NCBI GenBank assembly: GCA_016214055.1
Contig: JACRPE010000021.1
Coordinates: forward strand, 62,001 to 126,000
Length of the DNA: 64,000 bases
Origin: Candidatus Roizmanbacteria bacterium
GTDB lineage: Bacteria; Patescibacteriota; Microgenomatia; UBA1406; GWC2-37-13
Direction: 5' to 3'
Shown here piece by piece: positions 40,868 to 50,153 of the stretch. Within the stretch, counting starts at the first letter, position 1. Every line of letters begins with the position of its first letter. A model generated the notes under the pieces. The model saw nothing but the letters and a program-made list of their open reading frames with translations. It was not told the origin of the DNA and did no database searches. Both the position numbers and the translations under genes were made by a program.

Positions 40868-42226
40868 TTATTTGTTCATTTTTTTCTCTTTATAAAAAGC
40901 GTCGATTAACCTTCGGGTTATCACCACTCCTGTAAACAAACTTGTCCCCACCCCGATTGCAAGCGTCAAAGCAAATCCGCGCACCATACCAAACTGGGGT
41001 AAAAATTCCCAGTTCATAGGATTGAATAAGATGAATGCAACGGTTAAAGTGGTGATATTTGCATCTTTTATGGCATCAATTGCCCGGCCAAATCCAAGAC
41101 GCACCGCAACTGAGAAATTCTTTCCTTTTCTCATCTCTTCCTTAATCCTTTCAAATATAAGGATGTTTGAGTCAACCGCCATACCGATTGAAAGGATGAA
41201 ACCCGCAACTCCGGGAAGAGTTAGTACGACCGGAATTGCCCGGAAAATTGCAAACGTGATAAGGCCATAAATGATAAGCGCCATGGATGCTATTATTCCC
41301 AGTTTGCCGTAATATACTACCATGAAAAGAAGAACCATGGCAAGTCCAAACACTCCTGCGATTAAACTCTTTTTTACTTCAAGTGCCCCAAGTGATGGGC
41401 CGATATTTCTTTGCTCAACTAATTTGATAGGTAAAGGCAGCGCTCCTGAATTGATGGAAATGGAAAGACTTTTTGCTTGCTCCACGGTAAAGTTTCCCGT
41501 TATAACTGCATTCCCCTCCGTAATTTTTTGTTGTACGGTGGGCGCGGATATGGGAAAATAATCCAAGAATATACCGACCGGTTTGCCTACGTTGCGTCCC
41601 GTAACATCTCCAAAAAGTTTTGCTCCGTCCGGTGTAAATTGGAGCGCAACTTGAGGTTGACCGTTTTGTGAATCAAATGTGACACTCGCTTTTTTTATAT
41701 CCTTCCCGCCCAAGCCGGTATATTTCGTAAGTCGATTGATGATCGGCGTAGTTGTTGCAATTTTAGGATCAACCTGTCCCTCTTCCATAAACCGCAATTG
41801 GGCCGTCGTCCCGATAAGTCCTACAGCTTGCAATACATCTTCAATTCCGGGAAGATCGACGCTTATCCGGTAGATATTTCCTGACTTAAGCGTCTGCACT
41901 ACGGGTTCCGAAACCCCAAAAAAATTGACTCTCTTTTCAATCACATCCCGCGCAGATAATAATGAATCCTGGAGATCGGCTGGCTTTATTTTTGAAGTAT
42001 CCGTTTCAAACACCAGATGGCTCCCCCCTTTCAGGTCGAGCCCCAGTTTTGTCTTGAACTCTTTTTTTATCGGTACTCCAAAAAGGCTTGTATTAATGCT
42101 GAGAGGATTTATCGTGAAATCTATCTTGGATTTTTGCACGCGGAAATGAACAGGAATATTCTCAGGTAAACAAATCCATATCAATACCACCAAAAGAACG
42201 GCGTAGAAAACATGCTTCATTTTCAT
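40868..42226 (-). CDS. secD: Protein translocase subunit SecD
   Basis: KTKLGLDLKGGSHLVFETD, SIGMAVDSNILIFERIKEEMRKGK. Confidence 0.96.
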   Translation of the reverse strand: MKMKHVFYAVLLVVLIWICLPENIPVHFRVQKSKIDFTINPLSINTSLFGVPIKKEFKTKLGLDLKGGSHLVFETDTSKIKPADLQDSLLSARDVIEKRVNFFGVSEPVVQTLKSGNIYRISVDLPGIEDVLQAVGLIGTTAQLRFMEEGQVDPKIATTTPIINRLTKYTGLGGKDIKKASVTFDSQNGQPQVALQFTPDGAKLFGDVTGRNVGKPVGIFLDYFPISAPTVQQKITEGNAVITGNFTVEQAKSLSISINSGALPLPIKLVEQRNIGPSLGALEVKKSLIAGVFGLAMVLLFMVVYYGKLGIIASMALIIYGLITFAIFRAIPVVLTLPGVAGFILSIGMAVDSNILIFERIKEEMRKGKNFSVAVRLGFGRAIDAIKDANITTLTVAFILFNPMNWEFLPQFGMVRGFALTLAIGVGTSLFTGVVITRRLIDAFYKEKKMNK

Positions 42227-42798
42227 TTAAGAAGATCCTCCTCGAGCCCAACTAACATAACTTTTGGCTGCTTTAAAAAATTCCAGATAAAAGGATCATT
42301 GTTTTTTTTGCGGAATGCAAACTCCTCTTCGGTCATGGCAGTATAATTTATCTCTCGTTCAAACTCTTTTTCCACTTCATCAACAATTGCCGTCAGTTCC
42401 GGTACTACAACGACGCCCACAAATAGTAGATATATTTCCCCTTCCTTTATGGGAATTTTCTTTGAGTATTTTGTGGAGATGGCGATAAATTTGATTTTCC
42501 CCAGTTTTGAAAGATTCTTATAGATGAGAGTTGATAGGGAGTTTGTCTTGGTAAAAATGCGCAGGAACTCGTCATACAGTAAAACGCCTTTATTCAGTGA
42601 ATAGAACACTTTATTCAATCTCTTCTCTTTATGTAAAACCCGCGCCTTTTCTAGAATATCGAGTTCCCGCTTGACCGCATTTACTTCTTCATTTATCTCA
42701 CGGACAATTTTTCTCAAATAATACGTTTCCCCATAGTGATGGAAAAAAAGTTCGAGTATCTCTCTCCTTGTCTTTGAAGTAATGATGTACTGCAACAT
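42223..42798 (-). CDS. Winged-helix transcriptional regulator with nucleotidyltransferase-like C-terminal region
   Basis: TSKTRREILELFFHHYGETYYLRKIVREINEEVNAVKRELDILEKARVLHKEKR wHTH pattern. Confidence 0.7.
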   Translation of the reverse strand: MLQYIITSKTRREILELFFHHYGETYYLRKIVREINEEVNAVKRELDILEKARVLHKEKRLNKVFYSLNKGVLLYDEFLRIFTKTNSLSTLIYKNLSKLGKIKFIAISTKYSKKIPIKEGEIYLLFVGVVVVPELTAIVDEVEKEFEREINYTAMTEEEFAFRKKNNDPFIWNFLKQPKVMLVGLEEDLLK

Positions 42799-42800
42799 AG

Positions 42801-43979
42801 TTAATACTTGACTTTATTTCCTATCGGTAATATTTCTATAAATACTTGCCCACGCACTATTGATAGTTCCTTATCTTTTTCATCAAAGAATTTCATACGA
42901 GTTTCTTCGTCTTTTTTATCCCACGTACCCTTAACCGCGTTTCCATTTTGAAAGATAAGAGCGTCACCCGTACCGCTTAACTGATACAGGATGTGTCCCC
43001 CGTCATACCCATCGTTGGCGGGTGACTCTTTTGCAAACACCACAATCACGTTTTTTGAAGTGATTTGTTTTCCGGTATTTTTATCATTGTGTGGAGCCCC
43101 TCCGTTTACGCGTTTATATGTGTTTGCCTTTGCATCATAGTTCCAGACGACACCCATTTCGCTTGCGAAAGAGTTCCAGAATCCAAGTTCAATCTTTGAT
43201 GTGGTTCCTTTTTCAGAGGCTTTTGCGTCATCCTGAAATTTCCAGGAGGTAAATGTTTTATCCCAACTTATTCCGTCTTCATCGACATTGGTGAGCTTTC
43301 TCTTGATCTTTGCATAGTCCCACAACTTTGATGTTGATGAATAGACAGTGTGTTCGGTTGCAACATTCGGCAATCTTTCATAATCCCGCCAATAGTAGGG
43401 AAAGGGAACTCCGAATTGATTTAAGTCATTGTATCCGTCCCACCCGAGCTTACGGATGATACCTAAGGCGTCAGCTTTTGCTCCATTAGCACACCCGGAG
43501 CCAGACTCAGCGTCACAATTTGCCCCTCCCACATGCGCATATAATGGATAATCTCCATATTCACGAAGGACTTTCATAAAATGAACACGCGCTGACCGGA
43601 CCGGACCCACAAAAGGAGCGTCTTGACAATAAAATATGCCTAAGAAGCGGGTGATTCCCCCTTCAGCAACTGCCTCATATATCACATCGGCACTGCTTAA
43701 ACCCGATTGCGGACGGGCATCCTTACTGTTCTCAATGGCAATCCCCATGGGCCGCCGGGTAACCCATTTTTCCTTTTGTTTTTTTGTTTGCATTTTGCCG
43801 TTCAGAGGACATTCTTCCGTTTTGGGTTCAAGAGACTCGGGATCAACCACCCCGGTCGGAGTCACGTTATTTGAAGACACCGATTTTCCCGATTGATTGG
43901 AAAAATACGAATAGGAAGCGTAACTTGTTGCAAAAAAAAGCACAAAACAAACCACAACCGCAATTTTTTTATTTATCAT
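42801..43979 (-). CDS. DUF3048-family (YerB-like) exported protein
   Basis: N-terminal signal/TM; RRPMGIAIENSKDARPQSGLSSADVIYEAVAEGGITRFLGIFYCQDAPFVGPVRSARVHF. Confidence 0.88.
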   Translation of the reverse strand: MINKKIAVVVCFVLFFATSYASYSYFSNQSGKSVSSNNVTPTGVVDPESLEPKTEECPLNGKMQTKKQKEKWVTRRPMGIAIENSKDARPQSGLSSADVIYEAVAEGGITRFLGIFYCQDAPFVGPVRSARVHFMKVLREYGDYPLYAHVGGANCDAESGSGCANGAKADALGIIRKLGWDGYNDLNQFGVPFPYYWRDYERLPNVATEHTVYSSTSKLWDYAKIKRKLTNVDEDGISWDKTFTSWKFQDDAKASEKGTTSKIELGFWNSFASEMGVVWNYDAKANTYKRVNGGAPHNDKNTGKQITSKNVIVVFAKESPANDGYDGGHILYQLSGTGDALIFQNGNAVKGTWDKKDEETRMKFFDEKDKELSIVRGQVFIEILPIGNKVKY

Positions 43980-44008
43980 GACTTATTCAATTAATTAATA
44001 AAGGTTGT

Positions 44009-44455
44009 TCACTTTGCCTGTTTTACCGCCTCATTTTCCTCAACCGACAACTCATGCTGTTCTCCTTTTCCTGCCTTCACCGGTTTTGCATATACCCGAA
44101 TACCATCGTGAATATAGATAAAATTCACCACAACCCCGTTTCCTAATTCATTGAGAAGTGCCAGCACAAAGCTTTGCTCTCCTTCCGATTTACCAAAAGC
44201 GTTAAACCTAACAAGCCCCATCTTTTGGTAACTGCCCTTCAGATGTGATTGTACCTCATCAAGTTCTTTTTTCAAGTCTTGCTGATTATGTTCAACTGCC
44301 TCTGCCTGTCGGATTACTTCGTCCAAAATATCGTCAATACTTCTCCTTCTGGTCCGTGATGTTAATTGTACATAGTGATTTCTGATTTTGTAAACTACAA
44401 AGGACAGAACCACCAGCCAACCGAAAAAAAAAGCCATCGCAAGATTGGTAATCAT
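44009..44455 (-). CDS. DUF4446 family protein
   Basis: TM + coiled coil + GLVRFNAFGKSEGEQSFVLALLNELGNGVVVNFIYIHDGIRVYAKPV; ATG at 44455 preferred to TTG at 44461. Confidence 0.85.
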   Translation of the reverse strand: MITNLAMAFFFGWLVVLSFVVYKIRNHYVQLTSRTRRRSIDDILDEVIRQAEAVEHNQQDLKKELDEVQSHLKGSYQKMGLVRFNAFGKSEGEQSFVLALLNELGNGVVVNFIYIHDGIRVYAKPVKAGKGEQHELSVEENEAVKQAK

Positions 44456-44464
44456 GTACAAATG

Positions 44465-44505
44465 ATTGTAACCTCTTTACAAATGGGTGTCAATATGGTT
44501 ACAAT
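44465..44505. promoter_or_regulatory. Overlapping divergent promoter pair with inverted-repeat -10 boxes
   Basis: ATTGTAACC...GGTTACAAT perfect 9-bp IR; minus strand TTGACA-17-TACAAT; plus strand TTTACA-18-TACAAT. Confidence 0.7.
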
Positions 44506-44520
44506 ATCCGAAGTATACCT

Positions 44521-44778
44521 ATGCCCAAAAAATCTAAGAAACAAAAAATGAGAGCCTTTGCACATTTTCAAGCAAAGATGCAAGGCGTACCTGCCGTGAC
44601 AAAAACAGAAGAAAAAGTCATTGAACATCCCCTCAGCCAGGAAGAAGTCGTGACCGCACATTTTTTTAAGATTGATTTGAGGAAAAGTCTCCTTCTTATC
44701 TCAGGCATAATTGCGCTTGAAATAATTTTTTATTTTGCTAGTATGAGTACAGTTTGGTTCAAGCTATTTAACTATTAG
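44521..44778 (+). CDS. Small single-TM protein of unknown function
   Basis: Basic N-terminus MPKKSKKQKMRAFAHFQAKMQGVPA and C-terminal TM LLLISGIIALEIIFYFA. Confidence 0.75.
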   Translation: MPKKSKKQKMRAFAHFQAKMQGVPAVTKTEEKVIEHPLSQEEVVTAHFFKIDLRKSLLLISGIIALEIIFYFASMSTVWFKLFNY

Positions 44779-44805
44779 ATAGCATGGAGGGAGGTGAAAA
44801 AACGT

Positions 44806-44949
44806 ATGACATCGATGTACTGTGTAAAATGTAGAGCAAAAAGAGAAGTTTCCAATGCAGAAAAAGTTACCATGAAAAACGGTAAACCCGCTCAGAAAGC
44901 GAAATGCCCAGTTTGTGGAACAGGTATGTATAAAATAGGAGCGGCATAA
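44806..44949 (+). CDS. DUF5679-like 47-aa zinc-ribbon protein
   Basis: Below ORF-track length cut-off: MTSMYCVKCRAKREVSNAEKVTMKNGKPAQKAKCPVCGTGMYKIGAA; strong GGAGGTGA Shine-Dalgarno. Confidence 0.9.
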   Translation: MTSMYCVKCRAKREVSNAEKVTMKNGKPAQKAKCPVCGTGMYKIGAA

Positions 44950-44961
44950 TTTTTCATAAAT

Positions 44962-44992
44962 AAAAAAACCCTCCATCTCGGGGGGTTTTTTT
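44962..44992. terminator. Bidirectional intrinsic terminator
   Basis: AAAAAAA-CCCTCC-atctc-GGGGGG-TTTTTTT between convergent genes. Confidence 0.9.
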
Positions 44993-44997
44993 ATGGA

Positions 44998-45531
44998 TTA
45001 AATACTCTGCAGGGGAATTGTTTCAATTTTATGAAAGCTATTCTTCTTTATCGTCTGTACACTGTCAAACAATATTAATTCCGAAACTTTAAATTCAAAA
45101 TCTATATTTGTTCTTTCCAATTTTTTTTGTAAAAGAAAATATTGTTGTTTGGATGAAGTGCTTGACCGGGACACCGTGATATGGGGGATGAATTTCTTCC
45201 GTTCCAATAAAAATGCATCCTGTATTTTTTCCGCAATCGCCTCAAGAACTTTTTCCCGACGGAAATGCACGTAGATCATGATTTGATTTGTCATAAACAA
45301 ATCCAGGTGGGAGGCGTATAAATAAAAAGATTCCTGGTCGTATAATGCGTCCTTTGTTTTTTGTATGATAGCTTCCTTTTTATGATGAGGTGCAAAAAAA
45401 TGGATGGGAATATGGTATTGATCTTTATCCACCCAACTGTATGCGGGGTATACTTTTTGAAGATCCTCAAGCTGTTGTGATAACTGCAGTTTAACCTTTT
45501 TGGGTAAATCAATTGCCAAATTAAGTGCCAT
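44998..45531 (-). CDS. 2'-5' RNA ligase / 2H phosphoesterase-like protein
   Basis: HIPIHFFAPHHK ... FIPHITVSRSS 2H-like motifs. Confidence 0.75.
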   Translation of the reverse strand: MALNLAIDLPKKVKLQLSQQLEDLQKVYPAYSWVDKDQYHIPIHFFAPHHKKEAIIQKTKDALYDQESFYLYASHLDLFMTNQIMIYVHFRREKVLEAIAEKIQDAFLLERKKFIPHITVSRSSTSSKQQYFLLQKKLERTNIDFEFKVSELILFDSVQTIKKNSFHKIETIPLQSI

Positions 45532-45988
45532 ATTGTTGTATATACGAACTTGAATAACCTTTCATAAAATCTATTTGCACAATCTCTGCGCCAACTTTTT
45601 TTGCTTGGACACTCTTCTCTGCTAAGTGCGGATCCCCCTTGGTCAAGGCAATGACCTGTGGATGAACCACCTGAACCATGTCATAATAATCCTTTTCCGT
45701 AAACAATGGCAGTAAAATAATCACATCGACCAAATCTAAATGTGCCAGTATTTCCGCCCTCTGCTCTTGTGTATGAATTGGCTTTTTATTTTTAATTTTT
45801 CTGATAAATTCGTCCGGTTCAAGGGCAACAGCGAGCACCTCGCCGCATTCTTTTGCCTGTGACAGGAATCGAAGATGTCCGTAATGTAAAATGTCAAAAC
45901 AACCTCCTATCAGAACCGTTTTTTTACCTTCAATTAATTTTTTTATCGCAACACTATTTTCATACCGTACTATTTTATTGCTTATCAT
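45521..45988 (-). CDS. Cytidylyltransferase-family nucleotidyltransferase
   Basis: VLIGGCFDILHYGHLRFLSQAKECGEVLAVAL (HxGH motif). Confidence 0.9.
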   Translation of the reverse strand: MISNKIVRYENSVAIKKLIEGKKTVLIGGCFDILHYGHLRFLSQAKECGEVLAVALEPDEFIRKIKNKKPIHTQEQRAEILAHLDLVDVIILLPLFTEKDYYDMVQVVHPQVIALTKGDPHLAEKSVQAKKVGAEIVQIDFMKGYSSSYIQQYGT

Positions 45989-46045
45989 AGTTCATTGTGG
46001 ATTGCCCTATTGTAGTATTATAGTATATCATCTCGATATACACTT

Positions 46046-48355
46046 ATGACAGACAATTCCAGCATACTTCATGGGCGGCAAAAGATACTCATTGTGGAGG
46101 AGAGCCAAAGCCAATTTGGATTAAAATTGAAACAGTACCTCAGAACGTTTGATAATGATATTTTTTTGTCTCCCCGAATACCCTTATCTATAGCGCAGTT
46201 TGATTACTGTTTTTTTATCAATGAGGAAGCATTTTTAAGAAAAGCAGGGTATTTTGAGCACTGGAAAAATGTCGTACTTGTCATAGAAAATAATCTGAAA
46301 AAGGCGGCCGATGCATCAAAACGTATTCATCTGAAAAAATTAAAAGGTGTTAAGGTTGTAGCGATCCCCCATCTTCAATCTTGCAGTCACAGTCAGGTTG
46401 AGGAAACGGTATGGTTTGCGCTATCCAAGTCAGCAGAAGTTCTTTTTACCTTGCGCCCTGAAACAAATCAAACCACCCATACACGGCCCATGGTTAAGCA
46501 ACTTAAGGTTCACCCTCCCTTCCTCTACCGGCTCTACTTGTATATCGAAAAAACCATAAGTAAAAAAAATGTGACTCTCTTTGCAATTATCACGGTATTG
46601 ATTTATCACTTTATGTTTGTAATTCCTCTTCTGTACGGGGGTGCCGTTCTTTATCAGGCGGTAAAAAAAATTCAGGCAAAGGATTTTTCCTCCGCGGTCG
46701 TATTGATACATGAGAGTCAACCCCCTGTTGCGATCGCAAAACAACTGTATTCATTGGCCCGTCCGACATTCCTCCTCTTTTCATTAGCTCAGACCACCGA
46801 CGATCTCTTTGCCGCGCATGAAAAAACAGTATTAATAATGAACATATCAGTCGATATACAAAATAATGCTCACCAGGCATTTACTCTCCTTTTAAAAAAA
46901 AATAAATCAGATAAGGAAAAGCTAAAAACTTCTTCACTTATTAAGTCAATAAAAGATTCATTGTCAGCCCTTGAAGAGAATCTTATCTTTCTCAATCAAA
47001 AAATTCCTTCCCGCATCCTTTTTTTCAGTAAATATAAGGGGCAGATGGCGGATGCAATCAATATGGTTGCAAAAGCAAAAAAGCTTTCCTTTTATTTGCC
47101 GACTATTCTCGCGCAGGGCGGTGAAAAAAAATACCTCCTTCTTTTTGCCAACAATATGGAGCTCCGACCCGGAGGGGGATTCATCGGATCATACGGCATT
47201 TTAACCATGAAGGATCTCACGTTTGAAGGGATACAGGTGTATGACGTATATGATGCGGACGGCCAACTCACTGCTCACGTGAAGCCTCCGGACCCCATCC
47301 GCGACTATCTTTCACAACCGCATTGGTTCCTGCGGGACTCGGCATTTTCTCCCGATTTTTATGAAAACTATTTTCAGGCTAAATTTTTTCTTGATAAAGA
47401 GAGGCAGCTGTCCGACTTTTCCGGAGGGATTCTCATAACAACCACCGCCATCAAGAATATTTTATACGCATTCGGCAATCTCTACCTGCCTGATTTTAAT
47501 GAAAAAGTGAATGCCGATAATTTTTACCTGAAGACGCAGCTCTATGCGGAAAAAGGTTTTTTCCCCGGCTCCACCCAAAAAAAGAGTTTTCTTTCTGCCC
47601 TTACCCGGCAGATATTGACCAGCCTTGACTCTATACCCGAGTTGGAGCTTATCAAGCAGGTGTATAAATCTGCTGAGGAAAAACAGCTGGTTTTTTATAT
47701 TGAGAATGAGGACCTGCAAAAAGTCATCGATTCCTATTACTGGGCAGGCCGCATCATTGAACCCCACTGCCCGCCGAACATTGACAACTGCTATACCGAT
47801 TTTCTTTTTCCCTACGACGCCAACCTTGGAGTCAATAAAGCAAACTTTTTTATGAACCGCGCCATGGAGGTAAAAATTAATATTGATTCCGAAGGTATTG
47901 TACACAGCTATTTGAATATCAAATTCAAAAATGAATCGATCCAGGACATTTTTCCGGGAGGCTCATATCAGAATTATTTCCAGATTCTTATCCCCCGGGA
48001 CAGCCTGGTGAAAAGAATCATGATCGATGACCGCCAGCTTGATCAATATGATCAGGATATGGGCCAATTTAAAAAGATTGGATTCTTCTTCGATGTGCCT
48101 ATTCAATCAAAAAAGGAGGTCAGCATTGAATATCAATCCATCAAAAAGTTCCTACCCGGCAAATCCATTTATCAATTTCTTCTTCAGAAACAAATTGGCT
48201 CAATAAACAATGATGTAAATCTTGAAATTACTCTCCCCCCTAATATGTTTTTAGTTAATCAAAACTTTTCTGCTCTTGTTAAAAATAACCAGATCCTCTA
48301 TAATACTGAGTTATCAGCAGATAAAATTTTTTTTATTGAACTGCTAAAAGATTAA
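46046..48355 (+). CDS. DUF4012 domain-containing protein
   Basis: KKYLLLFANNMELRPGGGFIGSYGILTMKDLTFEGIQVYDVYDADGQL. Confidence 0.88.
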   Translation: MTDNSSILHGRQKILIVEESQSQFGLKLKQYLRTFDNDIFLSPRIPLSIAQFDYCFFINEEAFLRKAGYFEHWKNVVLVIENNLKKAADASKRIHLKKLKGVKVVAIPHLQSCSHSQVEETVWFALSKSAEVLFTLRPETNQTTHTRPMVKQLKVHPPFLYRLYLYIEKTISKKNVTLFAIITVLIYHFMFVIPLLYGGAVLYQAVKKIQAKDFSSAVVLIHESQPPVAIAKQLYSLARPTFLLFSLAQTTDDLFAAHEKTVLIMNISVDIQNNAHQAFTLLLKKNKSDKEKLKTSSLIKSIKDSLSALEENLIFLNQKIPSRILFFSKYKGQMADAINMVAKAKKLSFYLPTILAQGGEKKYLLLFANNMELRPGGGFIGSYGILTMKDLTFEGIQVYDVYDADGQLTAHVKPPDPIRDYLSQPHWFLRDSAFSPDFYENYFQAKFFLDKERQLSDFSGGILITTTAIKNILYAFGNLYLPDFNEKVNADNFYLKTQLYAEKGFFPGSTQKKSFLSALTRQILTSLDSIPELELIKQVYKSAEEKQLVFYIENEDLQKVIDSYYWAGRIIEPHCPPNIDNCYTDFLFPYDANLGVNKANFFMNRAMEVKINIDSEGIVHSYLNIKFKNESIQDIFPGGSYQNYFQILIPRDSLVKRIMIDDRQLDQYDQDMGQFKKIGFFFDVPIQSKKEVSIEYQSIKKFLPGKSIYQFLLQKQIGSINNDVNLEITLPPNMFLVNQNFSALVKNNQILYNTELSADKIFFIELLKD

Positions 48356-48356
48356 T

Positions 48357-49109
48357 ATGAAAAAAAGTGCTCAAAACACCTCAAACCAAATCGGTCTTTC
48401 GGTTAGCAACAGAACTGTTTTAGGAAAACAGGTCAGGAAATTAAGAAAAGAAGGAACCCTTCCGGGTAACGTCTACGGCAACGACTTCAAATCAGTGGCG
48501 GTGAGCATGAAATACGCCGATTTTGCACACGTATATAAAATTGTGCATGAAACGGGAGTTGTGTATCTACAACTCGATAAGAATGAAATTCCCGTCATGG
48601 TGAAGCATATCCAAAGACATCCTCTTGATTCGAGTGTTCTTCATGTTGATTTCAGGAAGGTTGACCTTACTAAGAAAGTGGTCGCAGAGGTTCCTGTTAA
48701 GGTTGTTGGGGTATCTGAGGCAGTTGCTCAAAAAGGCGGAGTACTTCTCTATCAATCAGCTCATCTTTCAGTCGAAGCCCTTCCTCAAGATGTTCCCAAC
48801 GCAATCGAGGTGGATATTTCAGTCATGAAAGAGCTAGGTCAGGATATCAAGGTGTCAGACTTACCCAAGAATGAAAAATATTCAGTTACTACAGACGCAA
48901 ACAAAGTAATTGTGTCCGTCACCGCTCATAAAGAAGAGAGCGTCATCGCCGAAACAACTGCCACAGCCGCTCCTGAAGTCATAACTGCAAAGGTTGACGT
49001 AGAAGGCGCAACTGAGGTTGCCGAAGGAAAAGAGGGAAAGAAAGAAAAAGGAGCTCCAGCGGCCGCACCGGGTGCTGAAAAAGAAAAAAAAGAACAAGTT
49101 AAAAAATAA
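48357..49109 (+). CDS. rplY: 50S ribosomal protein L25/Ctc
   Basis: RTVLGKQVRKLRKEGTLPGNVYGND, VMVKHIQRHPLDSSVLHVDFRKVDL, VEALPQDVPNAIEVDIS; low-complexity charged tail. Confidence 0.93.
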   Translation: MKKSAQNTSNQIGLSVSNRTVLGKQVRKLRKEGTLPGNVYGNDFKSVAVSMKYADFAHVYKIVHETGVVYLQLDKNEIPVMVKHIQRHPLDSSVLHVDFRKVDLTKKVVAEVPVKVVGVSEAVAQKGGVLLYQSAHLSVEALPQDVPNAIEVDISVMKELGQDIKVSDLPKNEKYSVTTDANKVIVSVTAHKEESVIAETTATAAPEVITAKVDVEGATEVAEGKEGKKEKGAPAAAPGAEKEKKEQVKK

Positions 49110-49110
49110 T

Positions 49111-50115
49111 ATGACTATAATTAAAACAGAGTTTGCCCTTGCACTCAATCAGGTAGCCGGAGAACGCGGTATCTCCCCTGATGAAGTCATTGAATCCATT
49201 GAGTTGGCGCTCGTTGCCGCATATAAAAAAGAGTATCAGGGTAAAGAAGAGGAAGTGTTGACCGCCAAACTCAATCGTGAGACGGGTGAATCCAAGATTT
49301 TCAAGGAAAGCAAAGATATTACTCCTCCCGGATTTGGCCGCATAGCTGCTCAAACCGCAAAACAAGTCATCTTACAGAAAATCCGCGAAGCAGAAAAACG
49401 CACAGTTATCTCTCACTATAAGGGACAAGTTGGCACCGCCATACGTGGCCGGATTATCCGGTTTGACGGTTACAATGCCCACATGGACATCGGTAAAGCT
49501 GAGGCTGTCTTGCCTCATGAGGAGCAAATTAGAGGTGAAAATTACTCAGTGAATAATTCATTTACTGTTTATCTCAAGGAAATCGCTGATGATAAATTCG
49601 GTAATCCCCGCATTATCGTCTCGCGCAACGATGCCCGCCTGATTGAGGAACTCTTTAAAAAAGAAGTGCCTGAAATCGGCAATAAAACAGTTGAAATCAA
49701 AAAAACAGTTCGGGAGCCGGGAGAACGTGCAAAGATCGCAGTCGCCAGCACTCACGGATCGGTTGATCCGGTCGGAGCATGTGTCGGACAAAAAGGCATA
49801 CGGGTACAAACGGTGACCGATGAGTTTGAGAGAAAGGAAAAGATTGACATCATCCAATGGAACAAAGACGATAAGCTTTTTATTATCGCCGCTTTATCCC
49901 CTGCTAAGGTAATCGATGTTGTAGTCGATCGGGAAGCTAAACGGGCAAAAATTACGGTGGATGAAGCTCAGGCTCCTCTAGCTATTGGAAAAGGCGGAGT
50001 GAATGTCAACCTTGCATCCCGACTAACCGGATATACTCTCGACATAGTCCAGACAAAGCCTGCATCCCCCCCTGAAGCTAAAACTGCAATCACTGAAGTA
50101 AAGCCGCAGGCATAA
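49111..50115 (+). CDS. nusA: Transcription termination/antitermination protein NusA
   Basis: ALNQVAGERGISPDEVIESIELALVAAYKKEY, DPVGACVGQKGIRVQTVTDEF, SPAKVIDVVVD, APLAIGKGGVNVNLASRLTGYTLDI; start at ATG 49111. Confidence 0.95.
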   Translation: MTIIKTEFALALNQVAGERGISPDEVIESIELALVAAYKKEYQGKEEEVLTAKLNRETGESKIFKESKDITPPGFGRIAAQTAKQVILQKIREAEKRTVISHYKGQVGTAIRGRIIRFDGYNAHMDIGKAEAVLPHEEQIRGENYSVNNSFTVYLKEIADDKFGNPRIIVSRNDARLIEELFKKEVPEIGNKTVEIKKTVREPGERAKIAVASTHGSVDPVGACVGQKGIRVQTVTDEFERKEKIDIIQWNKDDKLFIIAALSPAKVIDVVVDREAKRAKITVDEAQAPLAIGKGGVNVNLASRLTGYTLDIVQTKPASPPEAKTAITEVKPQA

Positions 50116-50153
50116 CGATAATTACTCTGCGGAATTAATTTTTTTATTTTTTT

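Noticed and set aside
49018-49110. N-terminal extension of nusA
   Set aside because: Overlaps the rplY tail in another frame; NusA signature starts at MTIIKTEFALALNQ (49111).
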